NCBI GenBank assembly: GCA_003133245.1
Contig: PKWM01000012.1
Span: 29,699 to 93,698, forward strand
Reading direction: 5' to 3'
DNA: 64,000 nucleotides
Source: Rhodoferax sp.
Lineage (GTDB): Bacteria; Pseudomonadota; Gammaproteobacteria; Burkholderiales; Burkholderiaceae_C
Both the position numbers and the translations under genes were made by a program. This document shows, piece by piece, positions 8,498 to 15,996 of the stretch; within the stretch, counting starts at the first letter, position 1, and each line of letters begins with the position of its first letter. The notes under the pieces were generated by a model. That model was given only the letters and a program-made list of their open reading frames with translations, was not told the origin of the DNA and searched no databases.

Positions 8498-9375
8498 TGT
8501 TCAGCCGCATATCGACTTGGCTCTGGATTGTGCTGATGCACGGCTTGGCGCACCTGCCGCTGGCCTGGCTGCGTGCACTGGGGACGCTGTTGGGCTGGTT
8601 GCTGTATGCACTGGTGCTGCCGCGGCGACGTGTGGCACAGACCAATCTGCGCTTGTGTTTCCCGCAGCTATCGGGGGCGCAAATTCGTTCTTTGACGCGG
8701 CGCACCTTCGTTCATTTTGCCCAAGCCTGGCTGGATCGCGGCTGGCTCTGGCATGGCGCGCCCGAGGTGGTGCGGCGGCGTTTGAAGTTGACCGGTGCCG
8801 TCGATGAATTGAGGGGTCATCAGCCGACGGTCATTTTTGCGCCGCATTTTGTCGGGCTCGACGCCGGCTGGAGCGCTTTGACCCAGGCCTTGCCCAGGCG
8901 TTTCATCACCATTTACACGCGCCAGTCCAACGCCAGCATGGATGCCTGGATGCTGGCGGGTCGCCAGCGTTTCGGGCAGGCGCGGCTGTTCGGCCGGATC
9001 GCTGGTGTCAAGCCTGTGCTAGCGGCATTGCGCGCAGGGAACCCCTTGTACCTGCTGCCTGACATGGACTTCGGCGTGGAGGATTCTGTTTTTGTGCCGT
9101 TTTATGGCGTGCCGACGGCTACTGTGCCGTCCCTGTCGCGCTTTGCCAGATTAGGCCGTGCCAAGGTGGTGCCGGTACTGACCTGCTTGACGCGCGCCGG
9201 TTATGAAGTTCAGGTACTGCCCCACTGGGAAGATTACCCGAGCGACGATGTGGTGGCGGATACGGCACTGATGAACCAGCGCTTGCAGACCTACGTAGAC
9301 ACCATGCCGGATCAGTATTTTTGGGTGCACAAGCGCTTCAAAAACAGACCAGCAGGGATGCCTGCGGTGTATTAA
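8497..9375 (+). CDS. Second LpxL/HtrB-type acyltransferase
   Basis: A 292-residue paralogue of the preceding gene, starting at an ATG that shares its A with the previous stop codon. It has the N-terminal anchor (TWLWIVLMHGLAHLPLAWLR), the catalytic HX4D motif as HFVGLD in APHFVGLDAGW (about residue 123), and LYLLPDMDFG matching the LPD-hydrophobic block. The C-terminus DQYFWVHKRFKNRP is the typical family ending (hydrophobic-W-x-H+RFK). Tandem pairs of such genes next to metK are common in Burkholderiales and probably add secondary acyl chains to lipid A one after the other. Which one acts first is not visible. Confidence 0.9.
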   Translation: MFSRISTWLWIVLMHGLAHLPLAWLRALGTLLGWLLYALVLPRRRVAQTNLRLCFPQLSGAQIRSLTRRTFVHFAQAWLDRGWLWHGAPEVVRRRLKLTGAVDELRGHQPTVIFAPHFVGLDAGWSALTQALPRRFITIYTRQSNASMDAWMLAGRQRFGQARLFGRIAGVKPVLAALRAGNPLYLLPDMDFGVEDSVFVPFYGVPTATVPSLSRFARLGRAKVVPVLTCLTRAGYEVQVLPHWEDYPSDDVVADTALMNQRLQTYVDTMPDQYFWVHKRFKNRPAGMPAVY

Positions 9376-9396
9376 CGTGAACCGACTCCTGCGCCT

Positions 9397-9428
9397 CGTC
9401 ATCGCGAGCGCAGCGCGGCGATCCATGG
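9397..9428. repeat. Dispersed repeat of the 'TCATTGCGAGCG...GCAATCCATGG' type
   Basis: The stretch starting CGTCATCGCGAGCGCAGCGC and ending CGATCCATGG resembles a repeat unit widespread in unrelated bacteria (core GTCATTGCGAGCG, then GCAATCC). Inside it ATCGC and GCGAT pair around a GC-rich loop. It begins about 20 bases after the acyltransferase stop. Family assignment is from memory of the motif, not from a search. Confidence 0.45.
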
Positions 9429-9447
9429 CCCCACTCTATCCTCCCCG

Positions 9448-9479
9448 CCCCTTTCCCGCCCCGCCGGGCGGGAAAGGGG
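9448..9479. repeat. Perfect 14-bp hairpin after the acyltransferase pair
   Basis: CCCCTTTCCCGCCC (9448-9461) pairs perfectly with 9466-9479 around the loop CGCC. It is very stable but has no T-run on either side, so it is not a textbook intrinsic terminator. It could stop or stabilise the end of the acyltransferase transcript, or be a dispersed palindrome belonging with the repeat just upstream. Confidence 0.55.
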
Positions 9480-9576
9480 AGCCAACTCCCATATTTGGCC
9501 GCGTGTTTGAAGTCAGGAAGTACAAGCTCGAAAGGCACGTTAAGACGAAGCTCCGCGCGGCTTCACGAGAGACTGG

Positions 9577-9665
9577 CGCGAACGTGTTGTTCTGAGGCAG
9601 GCCACCGCGAAGTTTCCAGTGGCACGATGCTGGCGGCCCCCGTCCGCAGCAACAAAGGGTTAGCC
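9577..9665 (-). other. Integron attC-like site 1 (degenerate)
   Basis: On the minus strand the site begins GGCTAAC (9665-9659), whose TAA is the stop codon of the 9660 gene, a common arrangement in integron cassettes. About 80 bases later comes GTTCGCG (9583-9577), an imperfect partner to the expected GTTAGCC. In between, TTGTTGCTG pairs with CAGAACAA with one unpaired base, and GCCAC pairs with GTGGC in the inner stem. The terminal core is mutated, which suggests the last, worn site of the array. Confidence 0.5.
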
Positions 9666-10214
9666 GACATCGGCAAGTTGCTCCGCCAGAACTCTCCTTG
9701 CAATGGCAAGGCGGGCTACGCGGGGTGTCTGCCGGAGATCACCAAACACCTCAAGTACTCGGTTATAGGGCTCAACTTTTGGATCAAGAGTCAGCGCATG
9801 GCAAGCAAGGTACCAAAGCTGTAGCACCGACTCTTCCATAGATAGAGTTCCGAAGTTACACAGATTCATGACTGCCCAGAACGCCACAGACTCGGTGTCT
9901 TTTGGGTCGAAGTCGAATGTTGCAGCGTGGTCGTCGCGCGCATGTTTCAGGAAGTTCTGGGGTTTGCGCATGACCTGAAAGTACTCGCTTGCCGAGATTT
10001 TATTTGCCTCTTGGGCGAACTTGTCCCATGAATTGTCCGGATGAAGTTTCTCGACAAGATCGGTAATGATCACGGATGCCGCGCCAACCAGCGTGTGGAC
10101 AGCGACAGGGTCGTCCTCATCAAAAAGGAGGCGGATTGCAACCTTCAGCTGCCGGCGCGCCGCATCAAGCTTACTGAGGTGGATGGGTCCGTCCATTGGG
10201 TCGCTAGCTTCCAC
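9660..10214 (-). CDS. Unknown cassette-borne protein
   Basis: A 184-residue, mostly helical, soluble protein with no signal peptide or membrane segment. I do not recognise its family. Visible features: an N-terminal region rich in Leu/Ala helices (RRQLKVAIRLLFDEDDPVAV, then LVGAASVIITDLVEKLH), a central PQNFLKHARDD segment with acidic and aromatic residues, and a C-terminal basic helix (RVARLAIARRVLAEQL). Start is GTG 10214 or ATG 10196. The stop codon is inside the attC-like core at 9659-9665. It follows the lipoprotein gene by 15 bases, so the two share one cassette. GC content and codon use look slightly lower than in the flanking core genes, in line with transfer. Confidence 0.6.
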   Translation of the reverse strand: MEASDPMDGPIHLSKLDAARRQLKVAIRLLFDEDDPVAVHTLVGAASVIITDLVEKLHPDNSWDKFAQEANKISASEYFQVMRKPQNFLKHARDDHAATFDFDPKDTESVAFWAVMNLCNFGTLSMEESVLQLWYLACHALTLDPKVEPYNRVLEVFGDLRQTPRVARLAIARRVLAEQLADVG

Positions 10215-10229
10215 GCTGTAAATGTGGCC

Positions 10230-10814
10230 CTATTGAGGCTGCGAGGTAACTCGGTACTCGATGGAATTCGGACTGACTGACAAGATTTCGACCAAGTAGC
10301 CTGAGATCGGAACCCGCCGCTCGCTAGGAGCGAGCCGAATGGCGATAGTGTCAGAGGGAATGGCGATGTGATACGCGGAGCCAGAGCTGATGGTTGTTGC
10401 GCTGCCCACTGAACGGCCTACGCCGGACACTTGCGTGTTTCCGCCGGATATGGCTGCGGTACCAGACATGGTGGTGTTTGCAGACCCCGATGTGAAAGAC
10501 ATTGGCGTGCGGGTGAGCGTGGTCTCGTTGGACATGACCTGAACGTCCTTCCGATACAGAACTACCTGCCCGTCGGGCTCGACGCCAGCGAAGCGGACTT
10601 CCGAAAAACCTTCATTGGTCTTTCTTCCCCAAATGTCGGCCTTGCCAACGACGTTCGTAAGACTTCGCTCTCGATCAATTCGGAGCACGACGTCACCCGG
10701 TCCCGCCAACAGCGCCTTTCCCAAGGCTTGCTGCGTGGACGCACTGCGTTCGATTGAGCCGCAGCCGCAGAGCGTTGCGACGAATAGCGTGGAAAGCCAG
10801 AAGCGTAGGTTCAT
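10230..10814 (-). CDS. Putative lipoprotein, cassette-borne
   Basis: A 194-residue protein starting at ATG 10814 with a lipoprotein signal peptide: MNLRFWLSTLFVATLCGCGS, lipobox with Cys at about 16 or 18. The mature part is a beta-rich region (GDVVLRIDRERSLTNVVGKA, VEPDGQVVLYRKDVQV), then a low-complexity Ser/Gly/Thr stretch (residues about 110-150), then a strand-rich tail. I know no family for it. It lies directly inside the attC core remnant at 10856-10862, as the first gene of its cassette, and is followed 15 bases later by the 9660 gene. Expected location is the periplasmic face of the inner or outer membrane. Confidence 0.6.
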   Translation of the reverse strand: MNLRFWLSTLFVATLCGCGSIERSASTQQALGKALLAGPGDVVLRIDRERSLTNVVGKADIWGRKTNEGFSEVRFAGVEPDGQVVLYRKDVQVMSNETTLTRTPMSFTSGSANTTMSGTAAISGGNTQVSGVGRSVGSATTISSGSAYHIAIPSDTIAIRLAPSERRVPISGYLVEILSVSPNSIEYRVTSQPQ

Positions 10815-10862
10815 TAGATCTCCGATTCTTAGAGTTTTCGTGATGAAACCTTGGGAGCTAAC

Positions 10863-12652
10863 GAGGCTGTGCAAAAACCCTGTTTGCGCGCAGCGCCAAC
10901 AGGTCCATCGGATACGGATTTAATTTCATTGTTTCGCGTCCCTTTGTTTCGTGCTTAGTTTTTGTTGCGCCCATTTTCGCATCGGTGCGGTCTGATCAAG
11001 CCCTTGGAAGCCCGGCTGGCTCATCTTTCCCCCGTCATTGGTACCCATGGTGCGCCATCTTCTCAATGTTGTGTACCAAACAGAACAAATTCCACTGTGT
11101 GCAGACCTTGGCCTTGCTGCGCAGCGTGAATCGACTCAGGCGCTTGTTGTGCCGGATGTTGCCAAACACCGGCTCCACGGTGCCAACGCGCTGACTGTAC
11201 AGCTGTCTGCCCCTGGGTGAATCTATGGCTCGCTTCATCAGCTCCGTGGCCTCATGTGGGCTGGGCTGGTTCTTCACGAAGAGGGCCACTTGCCTGACCT
11301 GTGTACGCTGTGGATAGCGCAGACATTGGCGTCTGTGTTGGCAAGACCCACAGCTTGATTTGCTACCGGTGAACTTGTGGTGCGTGCGGCCATTGACCAC
11401 GCAGTGGCTGCCATTGCTGTACAGGTGTTGGCCAGCCGGACAGATGCAGGTGTTGGTACTTGGGTCATGCGTAAAGTCCGAGGGTCGGTACAGCCGAATC
11501 GGTGTCTCTTGCCCGGTGGCGCGCTTGTCATACAGTGGGTCGGCCTTGGCTTTGTGTTTGCCCTGGTCTTTGAAGCGCTCATCACGCTGACGCATTTGGT
11601 TGTCAGCGATCATGGCCGGAATGTTGCCCGCTTTGAGCGCAGCGATGTTGTCGTTGCTGTGATAGCCCGCATCGGCAGTAATCAAGGTGTGCTCTGCACG
11701 CACGACATTGCTTTGTTGGATCATGGGTACGAGCATGCTTTGCTCGGAACCCGAGCCGATCACGTCAGCAGCCACTATCACCTGGTGGCTGCTGTCTACA
11801 GTAGCCTGGGCCGCATAGCCCTGGATCACGCCCTTGCTGGTGGCCATCTTGGCGCTGTCGGGATCGGTGATGTTGGTCTTGAGCTCCTGGCCCTTACGGT
11901 TGAGCCGCCTGGATGAACGGGCGACAAAGTCCCGTGTGGTCTGGGCTTCTTTGTGCAGGGCATCGATGCGGGCCTGGCGTTGGACGTTCACATCCACTTC
12001 TTGGGTGCTGCTGTCCTGGCTTTGATGCAGGCTGATGATTTTGTCTGCGGCCTTTTCCAGCCGAGCGGCGCGGTGCAGCAGCTCGGCGTGTGTCCCACTG
12101 CGTTCTTTGCTGGCGTTGGCGGGAAGCTTGACGCCGTCGATGGCAAACATCTGACGCCCGATCAAGCCCAGGCGGTCACAGGTGAGCAGCACCTGGGTGA
12201 ACAAGGGTTTGATTTGTTCGCCGAGTTCGCGCACGAATTTGGCGATGTGGGTGTAGCTGCGTTGGCTGTCGCCACTCAGGGCAATGAACTGGACGTTGTG
12301 CAGGCATGCATGTTCGATGACGCGGCTCGATATCAGACCTCGACTGTAAGCCAGCAACACGATCTTGAGCATGACGCGCGGGTCGTAAGCACTGGCGCCG
12401 ACCTCATCGTTTTTGAATCGTGCATCAAGCGCCGATAAGTCCAGTTCGTGATCGACCAAATGGTCCAGAGCAAATTCAAAGGTACCTGGCTGAATTTGCT
12501 CTGAAAGTACCACGGGTAACAAGCGTGGATTGCGGTCTACAGGTTTGTAGCGGGCCATGGCATTGAGGGTAAAACGCGATGCCTGCATAACGTTTTTGTC
12601 ACCGAACCGGCTGACGCAATTGCCGCCTTGGAGGGGGTTTTTGCACAGCCTC
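10863..12652 (-). mobile_element. IS1182-type insertion sequence, 1790 bp
   Basis: The element is bounded by perfect 18-bp terminal inverted repeats, GAGGCTGTGCAAAAACCC at 10863-10880 and its complement at 12635-12652. It carries one transposase gene on the minus strand. AAC lies directly outside both ends (10860-10862 and 12653-12655), a possible 3-base target duplication; if the outer G is not part of the element the duplication would read AACG. Joining the flanks without the element restores a GTTAGCT core on the minus strand, so it is inserted in the recombination core of an integron attC site. Confidence 0.88.
11035..12588 (-). CDS. IS1182-family DDE transposase
   Basis: A 517-residue transposase if read from ATG 12588; ATG 12558 (MARYKPVDRNPRLLPV) is where similarity to IS1182 members usually begins and is an equally good start. 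The N-terminal domain has the helix-rich FEFALDHLVDHELDLS and YDPRVMLKIVLLAYSRG blocks. The DDE catalytic core follows: first Asp in FAIDGVKLPANASK, second Asp in ITADAGYHS, and Glu in GTVEPVFGNIRHNKRL. A Cys-rich insertion (CGSCQHRRQC) lies before the last block, as in this family. The gene is intact, so the element may still be active. Confidence 0.9.
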   Translation of the reverse strand: MQASRFTLNAMARYKPVDRNPRLLPVVLSEQIQPGTFEFALDHLVDHELDLSALDARFKNDEVGASAYDPRVMLKIVLLAYSRGLISSRVIEHACLHNVQFIALSGDSQRSYTHIAKFVRELGEQIKPLFTQVLLTCDRLGLIGRQMFAIDGVKLPANASKERSGTHAELLHRAARLEKAADKIISLHQSQDSSTQEVDVNVQRQARIDALHKEAQTTRDFVARSSRRLNRKGQELKTNITDPDSAKMATSKGVIQGYAAQATVDSSHQVIVAADVIGSGSEQSMLVPMIQQSNVVRAEHTLITADAGYHSNDNIAALKAGNIPAMIADNQMRQRDERFKDQGKHKAKADPLYDKRATGQETPIRLYRPSDFTHDPSTNTCICPAGQHLYSNGSHCVVNGRTHHKFTGSKSSCGSCQHRRQCLRYPQRTQVRQVALFVKNQPSPHEATELMKRAIDSPRGRQLYSQRVGTVEPVFGNIRHNKRLSRFTLRSKAKVCTQWNLFCLVHNIEKMAHHGYQ

Positions 12653-12729
12653 AACGTGCAGCTTGAGGGGCGCGGAGGCAGCAAGCGAAGCTTGCTGGCG
12701 GAGCATCCCTCTCGAAGCGTTTGTTAGGC
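12653..12729 (-). other. Integron attC-like site 2, split by the insertion sequence
   Basis: On the minus strand the site starts GCCTAAC (12729-12723), whose TAA ends the 12724 gene. An imperfect palindrome follows: CCAGCAAG pairs with CTTGCTG(C)C around a short TTC-containing loop, flanked by GCTTCGAG against CTCAAGC with an extrahelical base, then CAC and GTT. The rest of the right core (AGCT on the minus strand) lies across the insertion sequence at 10856-10860. The whole gives R''=GCCTAAC and R'=GTTAGCT, matching the attC consensus (RYYYAAC ... GTTRRRY, with one deviation). Confidence 0.75.
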
Positions 12730-13203
12730 ATGCGGCGCTCCCCATATTGGAGCTTCTGCCTTTGGCGAATATGTCTCTAGGGCGGCTTCTGAAGCAGCAT
12801 GCATTCTCATACCCAGAAGAATTCCCATGCTCTCGAACGTAGACAAGAGAAAGTAGATTTCTTTCGCCGAAGTTTTGACTGAGTCGCCGTACGGTCCGTC
12901 TTCGATGCGGGCGAGATAGCCCAAGAAGTCGTCGTGCTGATATTCGCGCTTTGGAAAATTGTTTGCGCGTAACAGCCCCAGGAATTTATTGACCATCAGC
13001 TTCTTGCCATAGAGGCGCCAGGAAATAACGCTGCCGATGGTTTCAATAACGCTAAAGAAAAGCCTGACTGCAATCAGCACCCCAAACGCAGCCCAGAATT
13101 GTTCTGAGCCTCCATCAGCAAGTGCCATATACGCCCAAGACACAAGCAAGTAGGGGACGAAGGAAAACAGGGCGATGATGATGTAGGCACGAGCGTCTTT
13201 CAT
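12724..13203 (-). CDS. Unknown membrane protein, cassette-borne
   Basis: A 159-residue protein with two predicted N-terminal membrane helices (about 8-29 and 35-62: YIIIALFSFVPYLLVSWAYM and WAAFGVLIAVRLFFSVIETI), a basic loop and a mostly soluble C-terminal half (about 75-159) containing KREYQHDDFLGYLARIEDGP. I do not recognise the family. The stop codon TAA lies inside the GCCTAAC core of attC-like site 2, which is a typical cassette ending. It follows the 13222 gene by 18 bases, so both belong to one two-gene cassette and are probably co-transcribed, possibly acting together at the inner membrane. Confidence 0.6.
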   Translation of the reverse strand: MKDARAYIIIALFSFVPYLLVSWAYMALADGGSEQFWAAFGVLIAVRLFFSVIETIGSVISWRLYGKKLMVNKFLGLLRANNFPKREYQHDDFLGYLARIEDGPYGDSVKTSAKEIYFLLSTFESMGILLGMRMHAASEAALETYSPKAEAPIWGAPHA

Positions 13204-13221
13204 TGCGATTTCCCTTTGGTA

Positions 13222-13854
13222 TTAGGTCTCGTCGCGCGGAAGATCGGAACGAATAGGCCGGCATTCTTCGATGTAGGGGCTTAAGGTGATAGGGAAATAA
13301 TGATGTCCCATCGGAGCCATAGGTCGTTGACCAGTCCGATCAAAGGCACCGACATCTCTGCTTCTAACGTCTCGAAGTTCCTCCATGGCGTCTGCTCCAA
13401 TTGTCGTCGCGAACGCATTCTGAATAAGCTCGATAGATCGTGATGCCAGTTCCGCCTCCTGGCCGTAGGTAGATGCCTTGGCCTCACCGCCTGATTCCAA
13501 TGCCAGAAACCGCGCGGTTTTTGCCCGCGGAAGCAGCTCGATGTAATCGCGCCAGTCGCGTCGGAGCTTCTTCGTGTATTCATCATCGTATCGGTGTGTA
13601 GCGATCAAGCTGTTGAACCATTTGCACATGAGGTTCCAGTATATGTAGGCGTCCCTTCCGCGAATGCTATCAGGGAGGTCGGAGTCGGCCGCAAGACGGC
13701 GTTCAAAATCTGCTTGTAGTCGGACAAGCCCTTGCTCGCTCAAAGGACTCGTATCTGCGGTATCCCGCTCACTGACGGTTTCGCGGGTCGCGCGACGCCT
13801 GAACCACCACGCAGTTACAGCTACGGAAGCGAATATGAGAAAAAGATATTCCAA
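13222..13854 (-). CDS. Unknown single-pass membrane protein, cassette-borne
   Basis: A 210-residue protein: one N-terminal membrane segment (MEYLFLIFASVAVTAWWF) followed by a basic RRRATRE stop-transfer and a largely soluble helical domain (DLPDSIRGRDAYIYWNLMCK, YTKKLRRDWRDYIELLPR), ending in a Pro/His-rich tail (PMAPMGHHYFPITLSPYIEE). No known family recognised. The start lies 44 bases after the GTTAGGC core of attC-like site 3, a normal leader length for a cassette gene. The next gene starts 18 bases after its stop. Confidence 0.6.
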   Translation of the reverse strand: MEYLFLIFASVAVTAWWFRRRATRETVSERDTADTSPLSEQGLVRLQADFERRLAADSDLPDSIRGRDAYIYWNLMCKWFNSLIATHRYDDEYTKKLRRDWRDYIELLPRAKTARFLALESGGEAKASTYGQEAELASRSIELIQNAFATTIGADAMEELRDVRSRDVGAFDRTGQRPMAPMGHHYFPITLSPYIEECRPIRSDLPRDET

Positions 13855-13897
13855 AGGCGTCTCCAGAGAATAGTGTGAGGTGATTGTCAGTTGTGAG

Positions 13898-13981
13898 GCC
13901 TAACGATTAGCGTTTATCTGCCGCGCTGCGATGCTGATAGAAACCAAAAGCGCCTCCCGCAGAAGATAAATCTTGTTGGAC
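13898..13981 (-). other. Integron attC-like site 3
   Basis: On the minus strand GTCCAAC (13981-13975) opens the site and GTTAGGC (13904-13898) closes it, 84 bases in all, both matching the RYYYAAC and GTTRRRY cores. Inner arms GATTTATCTTCTGC and GCAGATAAAC pair with a two-base bulge; the centre is less regular. The cassette that should precede it is missing: the next gene upstream (14171) belongs to the chromosome. So this is either the array border or a site whose cassette gene was lost. Confidence 0.6.
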
Positions 13982-13984
13982 TGA

Positions 13985-14002
13985 ACCGCTTGCTCAAGCG
14001 GT
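13985..14002. terminator. Short perfect palindrome next to attC-like site 3
   Basis: ACCGCTTG CT CAAGCGGT is a perfect 8-bp stem with a 2-base centre. It sits between the array and the end of the 14171 hydrolase gene on the minus strand and may act as that transcript's terminator stem, although no T-run follows on the minus strand. The rest of 14003-14170 has no gene. Confidence 0.3.
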
Positions 14003-14170
14003 CACTATAGGGGATTGAAAGCTTCATCCACCCATTGGGTCAAATTATGACCGCGTTTGAGACCAAAATAGATTGGCCTCAAACCCACGCAGCTATTGGT
14101 TTTCGCTTGAAAATAAACCGTTCACCGGACAGTAGTGGCTCTGACCCCAAAAATCCGGGCTTGTGTGTGT

Positions 14171-15082
14171 TTATTTCGTCAGAAAAGCCGCAATCGACTG
14201 CGCAACCCGTTGCGGTTGTTCATGCACGATCCAGTGTGTGGCATCGGCAATGGGCTCAAGCGTCAGATGCTCCACATGCTGATCGAGCCCATCGATCAAG
14301 GCTGGCGGCAAGGCAATGTCCTTCATGCCCCAGATCACCAGCGTGGGCAGACTGACGCGCAGCATGGCGAGCGGCAAATCAATGGCAGCGGCAGCGCTGT
14401 CCTCGGGACGCGGTGTTCGCAGCGGCGAGGCCCGGTACAGATTGCAGCCACCGGTGAGGCCTGCGGCCCAGACTGCGCGGTATTGCGCCTTGACTTCTTC
14501 AGTGAGCCAAGCTGGCGCTTGTGTTCCATCCTGACTGTGAGTCAGGAATTCCCAGAGGCGGTGGTAATCGTCCTGCGCCAGCAGTTTCTCTGCGTCCGGA
14601 CGAATCAAAAAGTTCATGTAAGCGCTGGCCGTCTGCTGCGCCGGGTTGTTTTTTAGCTCGCGCAAAAACGTGCCCGGATGGGGTGAGTTGATGATCACCA
14701 ACTGACGCATCAAGTGCGGCAACTGGTTGGCCAGATTCCAGGCCACGGCACCACCCCAGTCATGCGCTACCAAGGCAGCCAGTTGACCGCCGGAGGTCTC
14801 AATTGCGATCAGCGCGGCAATGTCTTGCACCAGGTGTTTGGTCCGATAAGCGCTGACCTCGGTGGGTGCGCTGGACTGCTCGAAGCCACGCAGATTGGGC
14901 GCCACACAGTGGTAGCCACCGTTCTCGGGTCGCGAGAAAAATTCCAGCATGAAGTCCCAGACAAAAGCCGCTTCCGGAAAACCATGCAAAAACATCAGCA
15001 CGGGTTGCCCGCGCTCACCGCAGGCGCGACAACTCAGAGTGATGCCATGCGGCAGGGCTTGCAAATAGGTTTCGATCGTCAT
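14171..15082 (-). CDS. Alpha/beta hydrolase, epoxide-hydrolase type
   Basis: A 303-residue cytoplasmic alpha/beta-fold hydrolase. The oxyanion motif is HGFPE (in LMFLHGFPEAAFVWD), the nucleophile elbow is HDWGGA with Asp as nucleophile, and the late His is in ATHWIVHEQP. An Asp nucleophile next to DWGG points to the epoxide hydrolase/haloalkane dehalogenase branch; the HGFPE form favours epoxide hydrolase. The natural substrate is unknown. ATG 15082 overlaps the stop of engB by 4 bases (ATGA), so it is translationally coupled to it, and the stop at 14171 faces the integron-like array. Confidence 0.85.
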   Translation of the reverse strand: MTIETYLQALPHGITLSCRACGERGQPVLMFLHGFPEAAFVWDFMLEFFSRPENGGYHCVAPNLRGFEQSSAPTEVSAYRTKHLVQDIAALIAIETSGGQLAALVAHDWGGAVAWNLANQLPHLMRQLVIINSPHPGTFLRELKNNPAQQTASAYMNFLIRPDAEKLLAQDDYHRLWEFLTHSQDGTQAPAWLTEEVKAQYRAVWAAGLTGGCNLYRASPLRTPRPEDSAAAAIDLPLAMLRVSLPTLVIWGMKDIALPPALIDGLDQHVEHLTLEPIADATHWIVHEQPQRVAQSIAAFLTK

Positions 15083-15783
15083 GCAGCAAGTGAAATCACG
15101 GGGTGCGCCCATAGCCACAGCAGCGTTGCTACTTCGTCAATTCCCTGGCGTTTGGTCGCCGAAAACAGCCGCACTTCACCGCCACCGGCTTGGAGTTGCA
15201 TGATGGAGAGCGCCTTGCCTTGCTCGGATCGGGTCAGCTTGTCGGCCTTGGTGAGAATCACCAAAAATTTAAGGCCCTGTTCCACCCGGGGGCGGATGAT
15301 GTCGAGCAGGATTTCATCGAGCTCGGTGAGGCCGTGGCGCGGGTCGCACATCAGCACAATGGCTTTGAGGTTTTCCCGCGTGACCAGGTAGTTGGCCATG
15401 ACTTGCTGCCAGCGCAGTTTGTCCTGTTGCGGCACCGCCGCGTAGCCATAGCCGGGCAGATCGGCCAGCACGGCATCCATCACCCCTTGCTTGCCCAGCG
15501 CGAAAAGGTTGATGTGTTGGGTGCGGCCCGGTTTTTTGGAAGCAAAGGCCAATTGCTTTTGCTGCGTCAGCGTGTTGATGCAAGTCGATTTGCCGGCGTT
15601 GGAGCGCCCGACAAAAGCAATTTCTGGCAAGTCCAGCGCAGGCAGGAATTGCAATTGCGGTGCAGTGGTGAGAAATTTGGCGGTGTGCAGCCAGCCCAAT
15701 GCGATCACAGCAGCGCTTGGGTCGGTGCGGTTCGGAGCGGTTGTCTGGCTGGCCAAAGCCGGTGGGCTTGAATGGGTGGTCAT
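15079..15783 (-). CDS. engB: Ribosome biogenesis GTP-binding protein YihA/YsxC/EngB
   Basis: A 234-residue TRAFAC-class GTPase needed for assembly of the large ribosomal subunit. G1 is GRSNAGKST, G2 lies around KPGRTQHINLF, G3 is DLPGYGYA, G4 is TKADKL and G5 SATKRQG. The N-terminal extension (residues 1-60, Ser/Thr/Pro-rich then IALGWLHTAKFLTTAP) is somewhat long for the family but usual in beta-proteobacteria. ATG 15783 (MTTHSSPP) is preferred over ATG 15846, which would add an unlikely hydrophobic leader. The stop overlaps the following hydrolase start by 4 bases. Confidence 0.93.
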   Translation of the reverse strand: MTTHSSPPALASQTTAPNRTDPSAAVIALGWLHTAKFLTTAPQLQFLPALDLPEIAFVGRSNAGKSTCINTLTQQKQLAFASKKPGRTQHINLFALGKQGVMDAVLADLPGYGYAAVPQQDKLRWQQVMANYLVTRENLKAIVLMCDPRHGLTELDEILLDIIRPRVEQGLKFLVILTKADKLTRSEQGKALSIMQLQAGGGEVRLFSATKRQGIDEVATLLWLWAHPVISLAA

Positions 15784-15996
15784 GGGTTGAAAACGGAGAA
15801 ACCCTGAAAGAGGGAAAGCCGAGGCTGCATTGTAGAAGTAGGCCAATTTCGTTGCAGGTTGGTGTTAATGGGAACGGACAAGCTGACAAACCCTGCCAGG
15901 GGCAGGTTTATTTCAAAACGACCTCCCTTTTTTTCTGAGCTAACGACAATGGTCTTGTCATAGTTCCCAAGTCAAAGCAAGATCGAGGGCAGCATC

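Noticed and set aside
9377..9595. 72-codon frame after the second acyltransferase
   Set aside because: It runs through a dispersed repeat, a hairpin and into an attC-like site; composition is not coding-like.
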